From the NCBI GenBank assembly GCA_021739645.1, contig JAIPBL010000008.1, forward strand, positions 43,544-107,543: a stretch of DNA of 64,000 nucleotides, written 5' to 3'. Made by a program: the position numbers and the translations under genes. Origin of the DNA: Saprospiraceae bacterium. Its GTDB lineage: Bacteria > Bacteroidota > Bacteroidia > Chitinophagales > Saprospiraceae. Below are positions 54,397 to 63,601 of this stretch, piece after piece; within the stretch, counting starts at the first letter, position 1, and the number at the start of each line of letters is the position of its first letter. The notes under the pieces are model-generated. The model was not told the origin of the DNA and searched no databases. It saw only the letters and a list, made by a program, of their open reading frames with translations.

Positions 54397-55737
54397 TTAG
54401 TCAATGTACATTTCAAACTCAACCCGACGGTTTTGCTCTCTGCCAGGAGAGAACATATTGTCACCAATAGGCTTGGACTCTCCATAACCAGCATGGCTCA
54501 TCCTTTTTGCATCTACTCCGTTTGCAATCAAGTAATCAAAGCAAGTTTTGGCCCTTCTCTCCGACAGCTTAAGGTTTTCATCGGCTTCGCCAATGCTGTC
54601 TGTATGGCCACTGATGCGGAGTTTCTGCCCTAGATTGTTCTTCATGATTTGGGCGATTTCGTCCAAAGTCTTGTTCGAGGAGGCCAACAACTTGGCGCTG
54701 CCCGTCTCAAATTGAACTGCTTTCATCGCAAACTCCAGCACTTCTTTTTCTTCAGGTTTTAGTTCTGGACAACCTTTATTGGAGGCTGGGCCAGCCGTCT
54801 CTGGACACCTGTCGATTGGGTCGATTACCCCATCTCCATCGGTATCTGGGCAACCCATATCGGATGGCAATCCAGCAATCGTTGGGCATTGGTCATCTTT
54901 GTCAGCTACGCCATCGCCATCTTGGTCGGGGCAACCTGAAAGTTCTTTTTTACCAGCTTCATCTGGGCAAAGGTCAAGGTGGTCAGCAATGCCATCCCCA
55001 TCACGGTCAGGACAACCAGCAAGGCTTGGGTTGCCAGCCTCGTCTGGGCACGCATCGAACTCGTCAGCAATGCCGTCGCCATCGGTATCCGGGCATCCCA
55101 TGAGTTCAGCAGGGCCAGGCTCGTCGGGGCATTTGTCGTCAATGTCTTGTACGCCGTCTTTGTCGCTGTCAGTGATTTTTTCTTCTGTTTTGCCCCCCAA
55201 AACCATCCAAATACCGAGTGCATGTTGGAGCTGGTTGCGGTTGTCGTTGAGGTCAAAACGATATTGGGTTTCAAAGCTTAGGTATAAATTAGGGGACACC
55301 CTAAAATTTAAGCCTGCGCCAACCGGAAATTCTGGGTTCATTTCCCATCCATTGTCTATTTCAGACATTACGCCAGCTCCAGCTAGGAGATAGGGATAAA
55401 CTTTTGACTCAGGTTTGGTGAATTTCAGGTGGAGCAGTGCATCGAGGCTGCCAATCAGTTCAGCATTTCTCACATTGCCTTGGTCGTCAAGTGGCAAGAA
55501 TGCCTTTCCGACCTTGAGCGGAATTCCCAGGTTAAGGAACTTGCCGAGGTGCCGAATGTACTTTAGCTCTACACCGCTCGTGTAGTCGTACCGGTCAAAT
55601 TTTTGAGTGATTGGAAATTGGAAATTGTTGCCAGTCCATCGGAAAGCCAGTGCATTGGGCGAACTTTCACTTTGAGCATTTGATTGGCTGGCTGCCAAAA
55701 GCAAAAATAAACTGGAAATGAATAAAGCCTTTTTCAT
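54397..55737 (-). CDS. OmpA family protein with thrombospondin type-3 repeats
   Basis: 446 residues. Signal peptide MKKALFISSLFLLLAASQSNAQ. An N-terminal beta-barrel-like region (about 30-190) is followed by calcium-binding TSP3 repeats (about 195-320; DSDKDGVQDIDDKCPDEPG, DTDGDGIADEFDACPDEAG and so on, five or six copies). The OmpA peptidoglycan-binding domain is at about 335-446 (VQFETGSAKLL, LRISGHTDSIGEADENLKLSERRAKTCFDYL, GYGESKPIGDN, NRRVEFEMYID). It probably links the outer membrane to peptidoglycan and gives envelope stability. Confidence 0.93.
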   Translation of the reverse strand: MKKALFISSLFLLLAASQSNAQSESSPNALAFRWTGNNFQFPITQKFDRYDYTSGVELKYIRHLGKFLNLGIPLKVGKAFLPLDDQGNVRNAELIGSLDALLHLKFTKPESKVYPYLLAGAGVMSEIDNGWEMNPEFPVGAGLNFRVSPNLYLSFETQYRFDLNDNRNQLQHALGIWMVLGGKTEEKITDSDKDGVQDIDDKCPDEPGPAELMGCPDTDGDGIADEFDACPDEAGNPSLAGCPDRDGDGIADHLDLCPDEAGKKELSGCPDQDGDGVADKDDQCPTIAGLPSDMGCPDTDGDGVIDPIDRCPETAGPASNKGCPELKPEEKEVLEFAMKAVQFETGSAKLLASSNKTLDEIAQIMKNNLGQKLRISGHTDSIGEADENLKLSERRAKTCFDYLIANGVDAKRMSHAGYGESKPIGDNMFSPGREQNRRVEFEMYID

Positions 55738-55878
55738 CTCAATTAGATTTATAGTTAGTTAAAGGTGAGGTATTCAGACTCATCAGCACGGACTGACGAT
55801 TGAATCGAAGCCAAATTGGGACGTAATAATAGTAGAGATGTAACTAACAACAAAGGAAAGGCATTTGCCGAAGGAAAA

Positions 55879-56817
55879 TTATTCTTCAATCAACCCACGG
55901 CCTTCCTTTACGATTTTACCTTCTTTTTCCAGTTTTTTCATCAACCTATCGAGGATGCCATTGATAAAATCCTTGCTTTTGTCAGTGCTGTACTGTTTTG
56001 AAATTTCAACGTATTCGTTGAGGGTGACTTTTGTTGGGATGGAAGGAAAAGTCATCAGCTCGCAAAGCGCCATTTTCAACAAAATCATGTCCATGACAGC
56101 CACACGCTCTGCATCCCAATTTTTGAGGGCAGGCTCAATGATATAGAGTAATTCCGTTGTGTCCGTGTTAACTTTTTCAAGCAGTATCTCGCCAAACTCC
56201 TTTACCGTTTCGTCGGTAGGTTCGTATTCATGGTAAAAATCACCTTCAGCGGGTAGGGCTTTGAGCGTTTTTTTCATCGCTCCCACAATTAGGGACTTGT
56301 CGTCGTACCAGGAGAAGTAGCGATCCTCCACCATTTCGTTAAAATGCTCACTGCCGTTGAAGTGCTTGAAGAGGTTCAGAACGACTTGGCGGTAAGTGTC
56401 AGCGGAATCGTCCTTATTGGTTAAAAACGCAACATAGTCCTCCGTTTTTGCAAACTCGTTGTAGAGGTAGCGAGTGTCGTCATCGGATAACTTTTCAGCT
56501 ATTTTGCGGGCAGCAATCTGGGATTTGAAACCCTTGTTGTCCACAATAGACTGAACTATTTCATTATCGTAAAGCTTGGGCCGAAAGGCCTTGTCTTCGT
56601 CGGTCGGACGGTGTTTGGCGAGCTTGGAAGTGTAATCAATCTTTGCGTATTCTGCTACTCGCACGAGTTGCAGCACACTGAAAAGGTACATTTCAAAGGA
56701 CTGGCGAATACTGTTGTTATAAAGGAGCATGGCCTGTCGGAACGTCAATTCCTTGTCACGGCTCATGGCATATAGCACCTGCATTACTTTGATGCGGATG
56801 TTTCTTCTGCTCAGCAT
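55879..56817 (-). CDS. nusB: Transcription antitermination factor NusB (long Bacteroidota form)
   Basis: 312 residues, about twice the length of E. coli NusB, as is usual in this phylum. N-terminus MLSRRNIRIKVMQVLYAMSRD. The classical NusB domain lies at about 200-312 with LEKVNTDTTELLYIIEPALKNWDAERVAVMDMILLKMALCELMTFPSIPTKVTLNEYVEISKQYSTDKSKDFINGILDRL. NusB acts with NusE (S10) at boxA during rRNA transcription. It is monocistronic; a stable hairpin precedes it at 56978-57027. Confidence 0.95.
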   Translation of the reverse strand: MLSRRNIRIKVMQVLYAMSRDKELTFRQAMLLYNNSIRQSFEMYLFSVLQLVRVAEYAKIDYTSKLAKHRPTDEDKAFRPKLYDNEIVQSIVDNKGFKSQIAARKIAEKLSDDDTRYLYNEFAKTEDYVAFLTNKDDSADTYRQVVLNLFKHFNGSEHFNEMVEDRYFSWYDDKSLIVGAMKKTLKALPAEGDFYHEYEPTDETVKEFGEILLEKVNTDTTELLYIIEPALKNWDAERVAVMDMILLKMALCELMTFPSIPTKVTLNEYVEISKQYSTDKSKDFINGILDRLMKKLEKEGKIVKEGRGLIEE

Positions 56818-56977
56818 AATTTCATTTCAATCCTCACTTACCACAGCTTTTCGGGGAATCTTATCACCCAAACGCTTTCCCAATTTTCAAACCTAAAGTA
56901 AGAGAGGTAATTTCCGGTTTTGCGATTAATGGCTGCAAAGAAAACGGTTTTTTCCGATTTCTAGGTTTAGAATGTTG

Positions 56978-57027
56978 GCTGGGTATGAAATGTTTGCCAA
57001 ATGCTTGCTAAACATTCAATACCCAGC
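56978..57027 (-). terminator. Stable hairpin after the DoxX-type gene, terminator-like
   Basis: GCTGGGTAT pairs with ATACCCAGC and, inside it, AATGTTT pairs with AAACATT. There is no T-run on the minus strand, so it may protect mRNA ends rather than terminate. Confidence 0.45.
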
Positions 57028-57037
57028 TTCATTCCTG

Positions 57038-58543
57038 CTATTTACTTGGTGTTAGTTTAATGTACTTTTCTTTCATTTGCTCAAAACTTGCCATGTCCTT
57101 GTAGTGCCACTTAGCAAGAATTTTACCATCTTTCCAAAGCACGATTCCAGGGTTTGAACGCTGAATTGTTTTTAGCAAAAGGTCGTCGGCAGTAAAGAAT
57201 GGGTAGTTGCTTGCTGTGAGTTCCTTAAACCTGGAAATGACTGCCGGGTCGTTAGGGGCGGTGGCGGCAAAAAACTTGACACCCGTCCCCTTTGCTGCAT
57301 TGATAACCGGGTTGACAACGTTTGTAAAACGCTCCATGTATGCAGGGTCGAAGTTTACAAAAGTTTGCTTTACTTCCCTTGGTGTGACAGAATCAACTCG
57401 TTTCACCAATTGGTCAGAATCACCACCCACAACCCGCACGGTATCAGTGACAAAAATTGTGTCATTGACCATTGTCGTTTTTGTCTCACTTCCCGATTCC
57501 ATCAATTTATAGGCCACGACCATCAGGAAGTAGCCGGTATCTTGCAGCAGTGCATCCGTCATGTTGCTGCCGTCAGGGGCAGTGATTTCAAACTCACTCA
57601 CTTTGGAGTGCTCGTAATCGGCATTTACCTTTATTTGCTCCATTTCCCATTCCTCTGAGGGGTATTTTTCATATTCCTTCATGTATTGTTCGTAAGGAAC
57701 AGTAACAACCTGCCCGCTCGATTTGCTTTTCATTCTGTATGCCAGAACCTTGTATGCCGCTGCCTCTTCAGCAGCTTCAATTTCCCGTTGTGCCCGAACA
57801 TCCACACCTGCCCTGAATGGGCGGAAATCAATCACGGGTTCATTCAGATAGGTGTTGTAGTAGCAGAAAGCGCTAAATCCCAAGGTCACAACTAAAACCA
57901 GCCAACCACGCACTTTAGCTGTAAACAACTCGTGCATGTTCTTGTGCTTGAAAATGAAATAAAGCGAAGGCACCAGCAAGAAAATATCTTTCATGAAACT
58001 GACTTTGGGCTTCAACTTCAAAAAGTCGCCGAAACATCCACAGTCAGTTACCCGCATGTTGGTTTTGACGTATGCTCCCCATTGGCCGAATTCGAAAAAA
58101 TTGACGCCAGAGGGTACGTAACCTGTCAAGTAAGTATAGCCAGTAAGCACGGTGAAAAATGCAACCAACAAAAAGAAAAGCCAACTGGTCAGCTTGGGCT
58201 TCCACGCCAAGACAAGCATGATGCCCAAGGCGATTTCAAAGACTATCATGGCATTGGAAACCAAAATCGAATGGCTGGAGAGCCAGGGAAACATGGGGGC
58301 GATAAATTTCGCATTGGTTTCATCGAAGGTGTAAAAAAACTCGGCAAAATATTGCTCCATTTTAAAGGCAGTGCCTAACGGGTCAACGGCTTTTACGTAG
58401 CCGGAGAAAAGGAACAAGGAGCCACAGAAGTGTTGCAGATAGGTCATCAGCCAACTCTTCTGAGCTTTGAAAATGAAGCCAGTGAGCGCCGTAAGTACAG
58501 CCGCTGCAATTCCAACATAAAGTAAAAGGGTATAAATCGTCAT
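57038..58543 (-). CDS. BT_3928-family membrane protein (DoxX/MauE-like)
   Basis: 501 residues. An N-terminal membrane part with several helices (about 1-250) resembles DoxX/MauE: LQHFCGSLFLFSGYVKAVDPLGTAFKMEQYF, ALGIMLVLAWKPKL, and the double-cysteine MRVTDCGCFGDFLKLKP (about 163-179). The C-terminal half is soluble and periplasmic or cytoplasmic, ending in a thioredoxin-like segment (TGVKFFAATAPNDP...GIVLWKDGKILAKWHYKDM). In Bacteroidota this family sits downstream of DUF1599, as here (65-base gap). A role in thiol or quinone redox is likely but not established. Confidence 0.88.
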   Translation of the reverse strand: MTIYTLLLYVGIAAAVLTALTGFIFKAQKSWLMTYLQHFCGSLFLFSGYVKAVDPLGTAFKMEQYFAEFFYTFDETNAKFIAPMFPWLSSHSILVSNAMIVFEIALGIMLVLAWKPKLTSWLFFLLVAFFTVLTGYTYLTGYVPSGVNFFEFGQWGAYVKTNMRVTDCGCFGDFLKLKPKVSFMKDIFLLVPSLYFIFKHKNMHELFTAKVRGWLVLVVTLGFSAFCYYNTYLNEPVIDFRPFRAGVDVRAQREIEAAEEAAAYKVLAYRMKSKSSGQVVTVPYEQYMKEYEKYPSEEWEMEQIKVNADYEHSKVSEFEITAPDGSNMTDALLQDTGYFLMVVAYKLMESGSETKTTMVNDTIFVTDTVRVVGGDSDQLVKRVDSVTPREVKQTFVNFDPAYMERFTNVVNPVINAAKGTGVKFFAATAPNDPAVISRFKELTASNYPFFTADDLLLKTIQRSNPGIVLWKDGKILAKWHYKDMASFEQMKEKYIKLTPSK

Positions 58544-58608
58544 GTCTTTCTGGATTTGTATGAGTTTGTAAAAGGTGTAGAATTGGTGCTGTCAGCTTAT
58601 TCTCAACC

Positions 58609-59148
58609 TCATTTTTCATTTATCAAAATAAGGGCAAAAATAGCATAGTTGGCGATGTCGGCATAGTTGGCGTCGAGGCCCTCCGAAATCAATGTTTCTC
58701 CTTTGTTGTCCTCAATCTGCCGAATGCGCAGTATTTTCATCAAAATCAAATCGGTAATGGAACTGATTCGCATGTCCCGCCAAGCCTCCCCGTAGTCGTG
58801 GTTTTTGGCAATCATCAAATTGCGAACGGCCTCCACTTGCTTTTCGTAAAGGTTTTTCGCCTTTTCCGGCGAAAGTTCCAATTCTTCCTCCCCATTTAGT
58901 TCGAGTTGGATGAGCGCCATGTAGGCATAGTTGACCAAGCCGATGAAGTCGCCGTCAATTGAGTCGTCCACCATTTGGGTAGCTTTCTCGTCGATGCTGC
59001 GGATGCGTTTGGCTTTAATGAAAAGTTGGTCGGTCAGCGAAGAAGGGCGCAGGATGCGCCAGGCCGTGCCATAATCGTGGGTCTTTTTCAGAAAAATGTC
59101 CTGACACCGTTTCACGACGGCATCATATTGTGTCAAGGTTTTTTCCAC
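58609..59148 (-). CDS. DUF1599 protein with internal duplication
   Basis: 179 residues. Two copies of the same motif are visible: KTHDYGTAWRILRPSSLTDQLFIKAKRIRSIDE (about 22-54) and KNHDYGEAWRDMRISSITDLILMKILRIRQIED (about 113-145). Each half keeps the DYG.AWR and R.R.I.E residues, which suggest a nucleotide or metal site of MazG-like all-alpha type. Function unknown. In Bacteroidota it is often clustered with folP and the BT_3928 gene; here the BT_3928 gene follows and no folP is seen upstream. Confidence 0.9.
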   Translation of the reverse strand: MEKTLTQYDAVVKRCQDIFLKKTHDYGTAWRILRPSSLTDQLFIKAKRIRSIDEKATQMVDDSIDGDFIGLVNYAYMALIQLELNGEEELELSPEKAKNLYEKQVEAVRNLMIAKNHDYGEAWRDMRISSITDLILMKILRIRQIEDNKGETLISEGLDANYADIANYAIFALILINEK

Positions 59149-59368
59149 TGGTTAATTCGCTATGAAAAGTGGTGTGGCAACGTTCTTTGGTCAACCTTCC
59201 ACTCACTTTTCTTGTTCAAGGCAAAATTAGGCGTGATTTGCAATTAATTTTTTCAAAATATCCACTAAAAGCTGGGACATTTGCCCGGCAAAATTCGCCT
59301 TATTTTAACCAACCTGCTGTTAATGCCCATTGAATACACTTAAACGGGTGTTAACGAGATGCTTTGCA

Positions 59369-59620
59369 ATGGTTCAATTTATCAAATACCTCTTTATACT
59401 GCCTGTCCGTTTTTATCAACGGTTCATTTCGCCACTTACCCCACCTACTTGTTGTTACCAGCCATCTTGCTCACAATACATGATTGATTCCATTCAGGAA
59501 TGGGGGATTTTCAAGGGAATTTGGTTAGGGCTGAAAAGATTGGTTAGCTGTCATCCTTGGTCAAAAGGCGGTTATGACCCAGTTCCAAAGAAACACGAGC
59601 ACGACCACCATCATTGCTGA
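59369..59620 (+). CDS. yidD: Membrane protein insertion efficiency factor YidD
   Basis: 83 residues from ATG 59369; an in-frame TTG at 59330 would add 13 residues. The family pattern is complete: an amphipathic N-terminal helix ([30 protein letters not shown]), then [28 protein letters not shown]. It ends in a His-rich tail HEHDHHHC that might bind metal. YidD assists YidC in inserting inner-membrane proteins. Its tail overlaps the convergent DUF4159 gene by 10 bases. No rnpA, yidC or rpmH is nearby. Confidence 0.93.
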   Translation: MVQFIKYLFILPVRFYQRFISPLTPPTCCYQPSCSQYMIDSIQEWGIFKGIWLGLKRLVSCHPWSKGGYDPVPKKHEHDHHHC

Positions 59621-60261
59621 AAAACAAATTCAATCAGATTGGCCCCCATCTTCAAAGCCTGCTGTCGCTTTTCTTCCGGGTCATTGTGTACCGATGGGTC
59701 TTCCCAACCGTCCCCAAGGTCACATTCGTAGCTGTAAAAACAGACCAATCGACCTTCCCAAAATAGTCCGAATCCTTGTGCAGGCTTGCCGTCATGCTTG
59801 TGGATTTTTGGCAGTCCATTTTTAAACTCAAACTTTTGATGGTAAACAGGGTGGGTGAACGGCAATTCTAGGAATTGCAACTCGGGAAATACTTTTTTCA
59901 TGGCAGGCCGCACAAAGGGGTCAATGCCAAAATTGTCATCAATATGAAGGAACCCTCCACCAATCAAGTAAAATCGCAAGTTTTCAGCCTCAGCATCCGA
60001 AAAGACCACATTGCCGTGACCCGTCATGTGCACAAAAGGGTAGTTGAAGAGTTCGGCACTGCCAACCTCAATGGTTGAATAATCGGGGTCGAGGTCAGTG
60101 CCTAGCTGTTCATTGCAAAAACGAGCGAGGTTGGTCAGCGAGGTGGGGTTGGCGTACCAGTCGCCACCACCGTTATATTTGAGGAGCGCCAACTTGGTCG
60201 GTGCATTTTCCGAAGGAAAAAAACCAAGCAGCGAAAGCAACAACAAGGAAATGGTCTTCAT
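59611..60261 (-). CDS. DUF4159 domain protein, exported
   Basis: 216 residues. A short hydrophobic N-terminus ([17 protein letters not shown]) looks like a signal peptide. The DUF4159 body is recognisable: [82 protein letters not shown] and [41 protein letters not shown]. The family resembles glutamine-amidotransferase-like folds, but no enzymatic role is known. It starts 7 bases after rsmE and is likely co-transcribed with it. Confidence 0.9.
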   Translation of the reverse strand: MKTISLLLLSLLGFFPSENAPTKLALLKYNGGGDWYANPTSLTNLARFCNEQLGTDLDPDYSTIEVGSAELFNYPFVHMTGHGNVVFSDAEAENLRFYLIGGGFLHIDDNFGIDPFVRPAMKKVFPELQFLELPFTHPVYHQKFEFKNGLPKIHKHDGKPAQGFGLFWEGRLVCFYSYECDLGDGWEDPSVHNDPEEKRQQALKMGANLIEFVFQQ

Positions 60262-60268
60262 ATTTCAG

Positions 60269-60979
60269 TTAAATATTAGCAAGATGAATCGTGTGGCAAG
60301 CCACAATGGCCGCTGTTTCTGTCCTGAGCCGGTTGGCGCCAAGTCCAACTTCCACAAAACCCCGTGCAATTACCTGCTGCACTTCGGCCTTGGAGAAATC
60401 GCCCTCCGGCCCAATGAGTAGGGTAACGTCGGTACCAGCCGGACAGTTGTTTTTAAGGTGTGGTAAATTCGCCTCGTGGCAGTGTGGGATAAAACGAATG
60501 CCGGGCGAGTTGGTTTCAAATGGTTTTATAAAATCCTCAAAATCAACAAGTTCGTTCAGTTTGGGCAAGCGGGTTCGCAGGCATTGTTTGGCAGCGGAGA
60601 GGATTATTTTTTCAAGCCGGTCGTAGCGCAATTTGCTGCGCTCGGTGTGCTCGGTGAGCAGTGGTGTGATTTCATCCACCCCGATTTCCGTCGCTTTTTC
60701 CAGGAACCATTCGAAGCGGTCCATGCTCTTCAGCGGAGCGACGGCCATGTGCAGGTGGAACCCCGTATGGTCGGTGCCCGGCTGCTTCGACATGATTTGC
60801 ACAACGACCTGCCGCTTGGATGCCTCCGAGATTTGTCCCTCGTACCAATGCCCCACACCGTCAATGAACTGTACGGTGTCGCCCGGTTTTTTCCGAAGCA
60901 CTTGGACGCAATGCTTGGATTCCTCTTCGGAAAAGTGGGCAAACTCACCTTGAATCTGGTTGCAGAAGAAAATTATCAT
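60269..60979 (-). CDS. rsmE: 16S rRNA (uracil1498-N3)-methyltransferase RsmE
   Basis: 236 residues from the ATG at 60977-60979, giving MIIFFCNQIQGEFAHFSEEESKHCVQVLRKK, the usual start of the family; a 21-residue upstream extension crosses into a repeat element. The N-terminal PUA-like part is followed by a SPOUT methyltransferase domain: ATEIGVDEITPLLTEHTERSK, AAKQCLRTRLPKL, LLIGPEGDFSKAEV and VGLGANRLRTETAAIVACH (trefoil knot, S-adenosylmethionine site). It methylates U1498 of 16S rRNA. The large inverted-repeat element begins 13 bases upstream of the start codon. Confidence 0.95.
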   Translation of the reverse strand: MIIFFCNQIQGEFAHFSEEESKHCVQVLRKKPGDTVQFIDGVGHWYEGQISEASKRQVVVQIMSKQPGTDHTGFHLHMAVAPLKSMDRFEWFLEKATEIGVDEITPLLTEHTERSKLRYDRLEKIILSAAKQCLRTRLPKLNELVDFEDFIKPFETNSPGIRFIPHCHEANLPHLKNNCPAGTDVTLLIGPEGDFSKAEVQQVIARGFVEVGLGANRLRTETAAIVACHTIHLANI

Positions 60980-60991
60980 GGCGCAAAAATA

Positions 60992-61305
60992 GCAAGGTGG
61001 GCGGAATTCATACCGTCCTGTTATTTTGACGAAGTATCCCAAGTTGCGGAAATCGTCCCATCAGGACGAAATCTTTGTAGGGTTTGAATAAGTGTTGGGT
61101 TCCGTTCCATCGGAACGGTATTTAACCACCAGATATGCCGTTCCGGTGGAACGGAAGCGCCCGGGACTTGCGACAGCTACAAAGATTTTGTTCCTACGGA
61201 ACATTATCCGCAACTTGAGTTAAGGAAATGATGGGATACAAGCACTAGGGGGATGAATTTCGCCATCCGTTCGGTTGCTGGTGGAATGAATTCCGCCCTC
61301 CTTGC
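60992..61305. repeat. 314-bp nested inverted-repeat element in the rsmE-rseP spacer
   Basis: Outer arms GCAAGG(T/A)GGGCGGAATTCAT (60992 onward) and its complement ending at 61305 match over about 20 bases with one mismatch. Nested inside are GTATCCC/GGGATAC (61034-61040, 61233-61239), CAAGTTGCGGA with its complement (61040-61050, 61207-61217), ATCTTTGTAG with CTACAAAGAT, and palindromic TTCCGTTCCATCGGAACGG-type boxes in the centre. No coding sequence and no direct repeats at the ends. Confidence 0.75.
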
Positions 61306-61370
61306 TCCAACTTTCCGACAATGATACTGTTCTCACCGATGAAAAATGCGGCCAAAAGGGGAATTCCCGT

Positions 61371-61378
61371 TACTTTTG
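61371..61378 (+). promoter_or_regulatory. Possible promoter -7 box for rseP
   Basis: TACTTTTG followed by CGC, 74 bases before the rseP ATG. Confidence 0.45.
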
Positions 61379-61452
61379 CGCCTCATTAAAAAAAGGACTG
61401 AAAATCGGGGCGTACTTTCCTCCCGCATTTCTCCAAAATTTAGACTCGATTT

Positions 61453-62832
61453 ATGGAAATATTGATAAAGGTTGGGCAATTGGTTTTAAGCCTCTCCATC
61501 CTGATTGTGCTTCACGAAATGGGCCACTTCTTGCCCGCCAAATGGTTCAAGACGAAGGTGGAGAAATTCTACCTCTTCTTCGACCCTTGGTTCGAACTTT
61601 TCAAAAAGAAAATTGGCGAAACGGAATATGGCATTGGCTGGCTGCCGCTCGGTGGCTACGTGAAAATAGCCGGCATGGTGGACGAAAGCTTCGATACCGA
61701 GCAGATGAAGGAGCCACCGCAGCCTTGGGAGTTCCGCTCCAAACCAGCTTGGCAGCGCCTCATCATCATGCTGGGTGGCGTGACCGTGAATTTTGTCCTC
61801 GGGTTCTTTATCTATTCCATGATTTTTTGGCATTGGGGCGAAGAGTACATTCCGACGAAGAACCTCACCAATGGCGTCTTGCCCGATTCCCTGGGCCTCG
61901 TCGTGGGCATCCAGCCCGGCGATATCGTTGTGGCAGTGGACACCTATCAACTTGACCGTTTCAGTCCTGGAAAAGTCAAAAGCCACATTGTCATAGATGG
62001 TGCAAGAAACCTGACCGTAGAGCGAGGTGGACAACCCGTGAAACTCGAAATCACCAAAGAGGTTGCCGAATTCCTTTCCATGAACAAGAACAAGGAAGTT
62101 GCCTTGTTCAACTTGCCAAGGCCATTCTTGGTGGCCGGGTATGGCAAGTACTGCACGGGGATGTTGTTCTGGAAAAAATGCGAGCAATCACCCGCTGAAA
62201 AAGCAGGCCTGAAAGTGGACGACCAAATCATCGGACTTAACGGTCAGCCAACCACCTATTTTGAGGAGTTTTATGATGCATTGACGAAGACGGACGCAAA
62301 GGATAAGGACATACAAGTGCAAGTGCTCCGGGATAAACGGGATACCCTGAACCTTACTATCCACACCGATGAGAACGGTAGGATTGGCGCCAGCATAGCA
62401 GGGGATTTGAGCCAATTTTACACGTTGGAGCGGCAGGACTACACGCTCCTTGGGGCATTCGGTGCTGGCTGGAAGCGGGTCGGTAGTTTCTTGGGTTCAC
62501 AGGTGAAAGCCTACGGCAAGATGTTTTCCGGCGACCTAAAAGTGACGGAGAGCCTCGGTAGCTTCATCACCATCGGCGGCATGTTCTCCCCAAAATGGGA
62601 TTGGCAATCGTTCTGGAACCTGACCGCCATGCTTTCACTCGTGCTGGCTTTCATTAACCTGCTGCCCATCCCCGCCCTTGATGGCGGACACGTGATGTTC
62701 CTGCTCTTCGAGGTACTTACTGGCAAAAAACCGAGCGACAAGTTCATGGAAATTGCCACCATGGTGGGTTTCGTCATCCTCATTTCCCTGATGGTATTTG
62801 CCGTGGGACTTGATATTTCGAGGTTGTTTTGA
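61453..62832 (+). CDS. rseP: RIP zinc metalloprotease RseP (site-2 protease)
   Basis: 459 residues. The first transmembrane helix carries HEMGH (His21, Glu22, His25), the zinc motif HExxH. A PDZ domain lies at about 230-300 (SPAEKAGLKVDDQIIGLNGQPTTYFEEFYDAL), with a further PDZ-like region before it. The last helices hold NLLPIPALDGGHVMF, the third zinc ligand (NxxPxPxLDGG). It cleaves membrane-embedded substrates, classically anti-sigma factors; the ECF/membrane pair at 16.9-19.3 kb is a conceivable target. hscB follows after a repeat hairpin. Confidence 0.95.
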   Translation: MEILIKVGQLVLSLSILIVLHEMGHFLPAKWFKTKVEKFYLFFDPWFELFKKKIGETEYGIGWLPLGGYVKIAGMVDESFDTEQMKEPPQPWEFRSKPAWQRLIIMLGGVTVNFVLGFFIYSMIFWHWGEEYIPTKNLTNGVLPDSLGLVVGIQPGDIVVAVDTYQLDRFSPGKVKSHIVIDGARNLTVERGGQPVKLEITKEVAEFLSMNKNKEVALFNLPRPFLVAGYGKYCTGMLFWKKCEQSPAEKAGLKVDDQIIGLNGQPTTYFEEFYDALTKTDAKDKDIQVQVLRDKRDTLNLTIHTDENGRIGASIAGDLSQFYTLERQDYTLLGAFGAGWKRVGSFLGSQVKAYGKMFSGDLKVTESLGSFITIGGMFSPKWDWQSFWNLTAMLSLVLAFINLLPIPALDGGHVMFLLFEVLTGKKPSDKFMEIATMVGFVILISLMVFAVGLDISRLF

Positions 62833-62837
62833 GGCTA

Positions 62838-62895
62838 GGAATTGGGGAATTGAGGAATTAAGCATTACGTCCAATTCCCCAATTCCCTCAATCCC
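62838..62895. repeat. Short-repeat hairpin between rseP and hscB
   Basis: Left arm 62838-62859 (GGAATTGGGGAATTGAGGAATT units) pairs with AATTCCCCAATTCCCTCAATCCC at 62873-62895, with a few G-U pairs. The right arm ends 6 bases before the hscB ATG. Confidence 0.75.
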
Positions 62896-62901
62896 CCCAA
62901 C

Positions 62902-63438
62902 ATGACTCATTTCCAATTTTTCGACATACCCATTTCCTTCCAGCCTGACCTCACGGACTTGAAGCAGCGGTTTTTGAAAAACAGCAAACTGTTCCATCCT
63001 GATTTCCATACGCTGGCGTCCGATGAAAAGCAATTGGAGGTGCTGGAGAAATCCTCGCAGAACAACGAGGCGTACCGGGTATTATCCGATTTTGACAAAC
63101 GGCTGAAATACATCCTCGAACTAAAAGGTTTGCTGGCGGACAGCAAAAATGAAATCCCGCAAGATTTCCTGATGGAGATGATGGACATCAACGAAGCCAT
63201 CATGGAATTGGAGTTTGACTTCGATGTTGAAATGTTCAACAAGGCCATGCAGGATACCAATGCGCTGGAAAATGCACTGTTGGAAGCCGTGAAGCCAGTG
63301 ATGGATGGGTATGTGGATGGAGAAACTCCCTTGGAAACACTGGAACCCGTCAGGGATTTTTATTTAAAAAGAAGATACCTTTGGAGAATAAAAGAAAATT
63401 TGAATAAATTTGCACCCGCTTCAACGGAAGCCCGCTGA
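62902..63438 (+). CDS. hscB: Fe-S protein assembly co-chaperone HscB
   Basis: 178 residues. J-domain at 1-75 with HPD (32-34) and FFDIPISFQPDLTDLKQRFLKNSKLFHPD; the C-terminal HscB domain has LVLELKGLL-type then DFLMEMMDINEAIMELEFD and the terminal bundle. It stimulates the HscA ATPase to move Fe-S clusters from IscU. No HscA, IscU or ferredoxin gene is adjacent. It lacks the N-terminal zinc finger of eukaryotic homologues. Confidence 0.9.
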   Translation: MTHFQFFDIPISFQPDLTDLKQRFLKNSKLFHPDFHTLASDEKQLEVLEKSSQNNEAYRVLSDFDKRLKYILELKGLLADSKNEIPQDFLMEMMDINEAIMELEFDFDVEMFNKAMQDTNALENALLEAVKPVMDGYVDGETPLETLEPVRDFYLKRRYLWRIKENLNKFAPASTEAR

Positions 63439-63509
63439 TTGGAAGACCCACTATTTCACTTTTTGACTTTCAATTCATTGACAATCAGCGGTTTGAAAAC
63501 TATTTAGAG

Positions 63510-63592
63510 GCCGAAGTGGCGGAATGGTAGACGCGCTGGATTCAAAATCCAGTATAGGCAACTATGTGTGGGTTCGAGTCCCACCTTCGGTA
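63510..63592 (+). tRNA. tRNA-Leu (anticodon CAA)
   Basis: Acceptor GCCGAAG/CTTCGGT, D-stem GCG/CGC, anticodon stem CTGGA/TCCAG with loop TTCAAAA (CAA), long variable arm, T-stem GTGGG/CCCAC with loop TTCGAGT. CCA is not encoded. Confidence 0.97.
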
Positions 63593-63601
63593 CCCTTTAA
63601 C

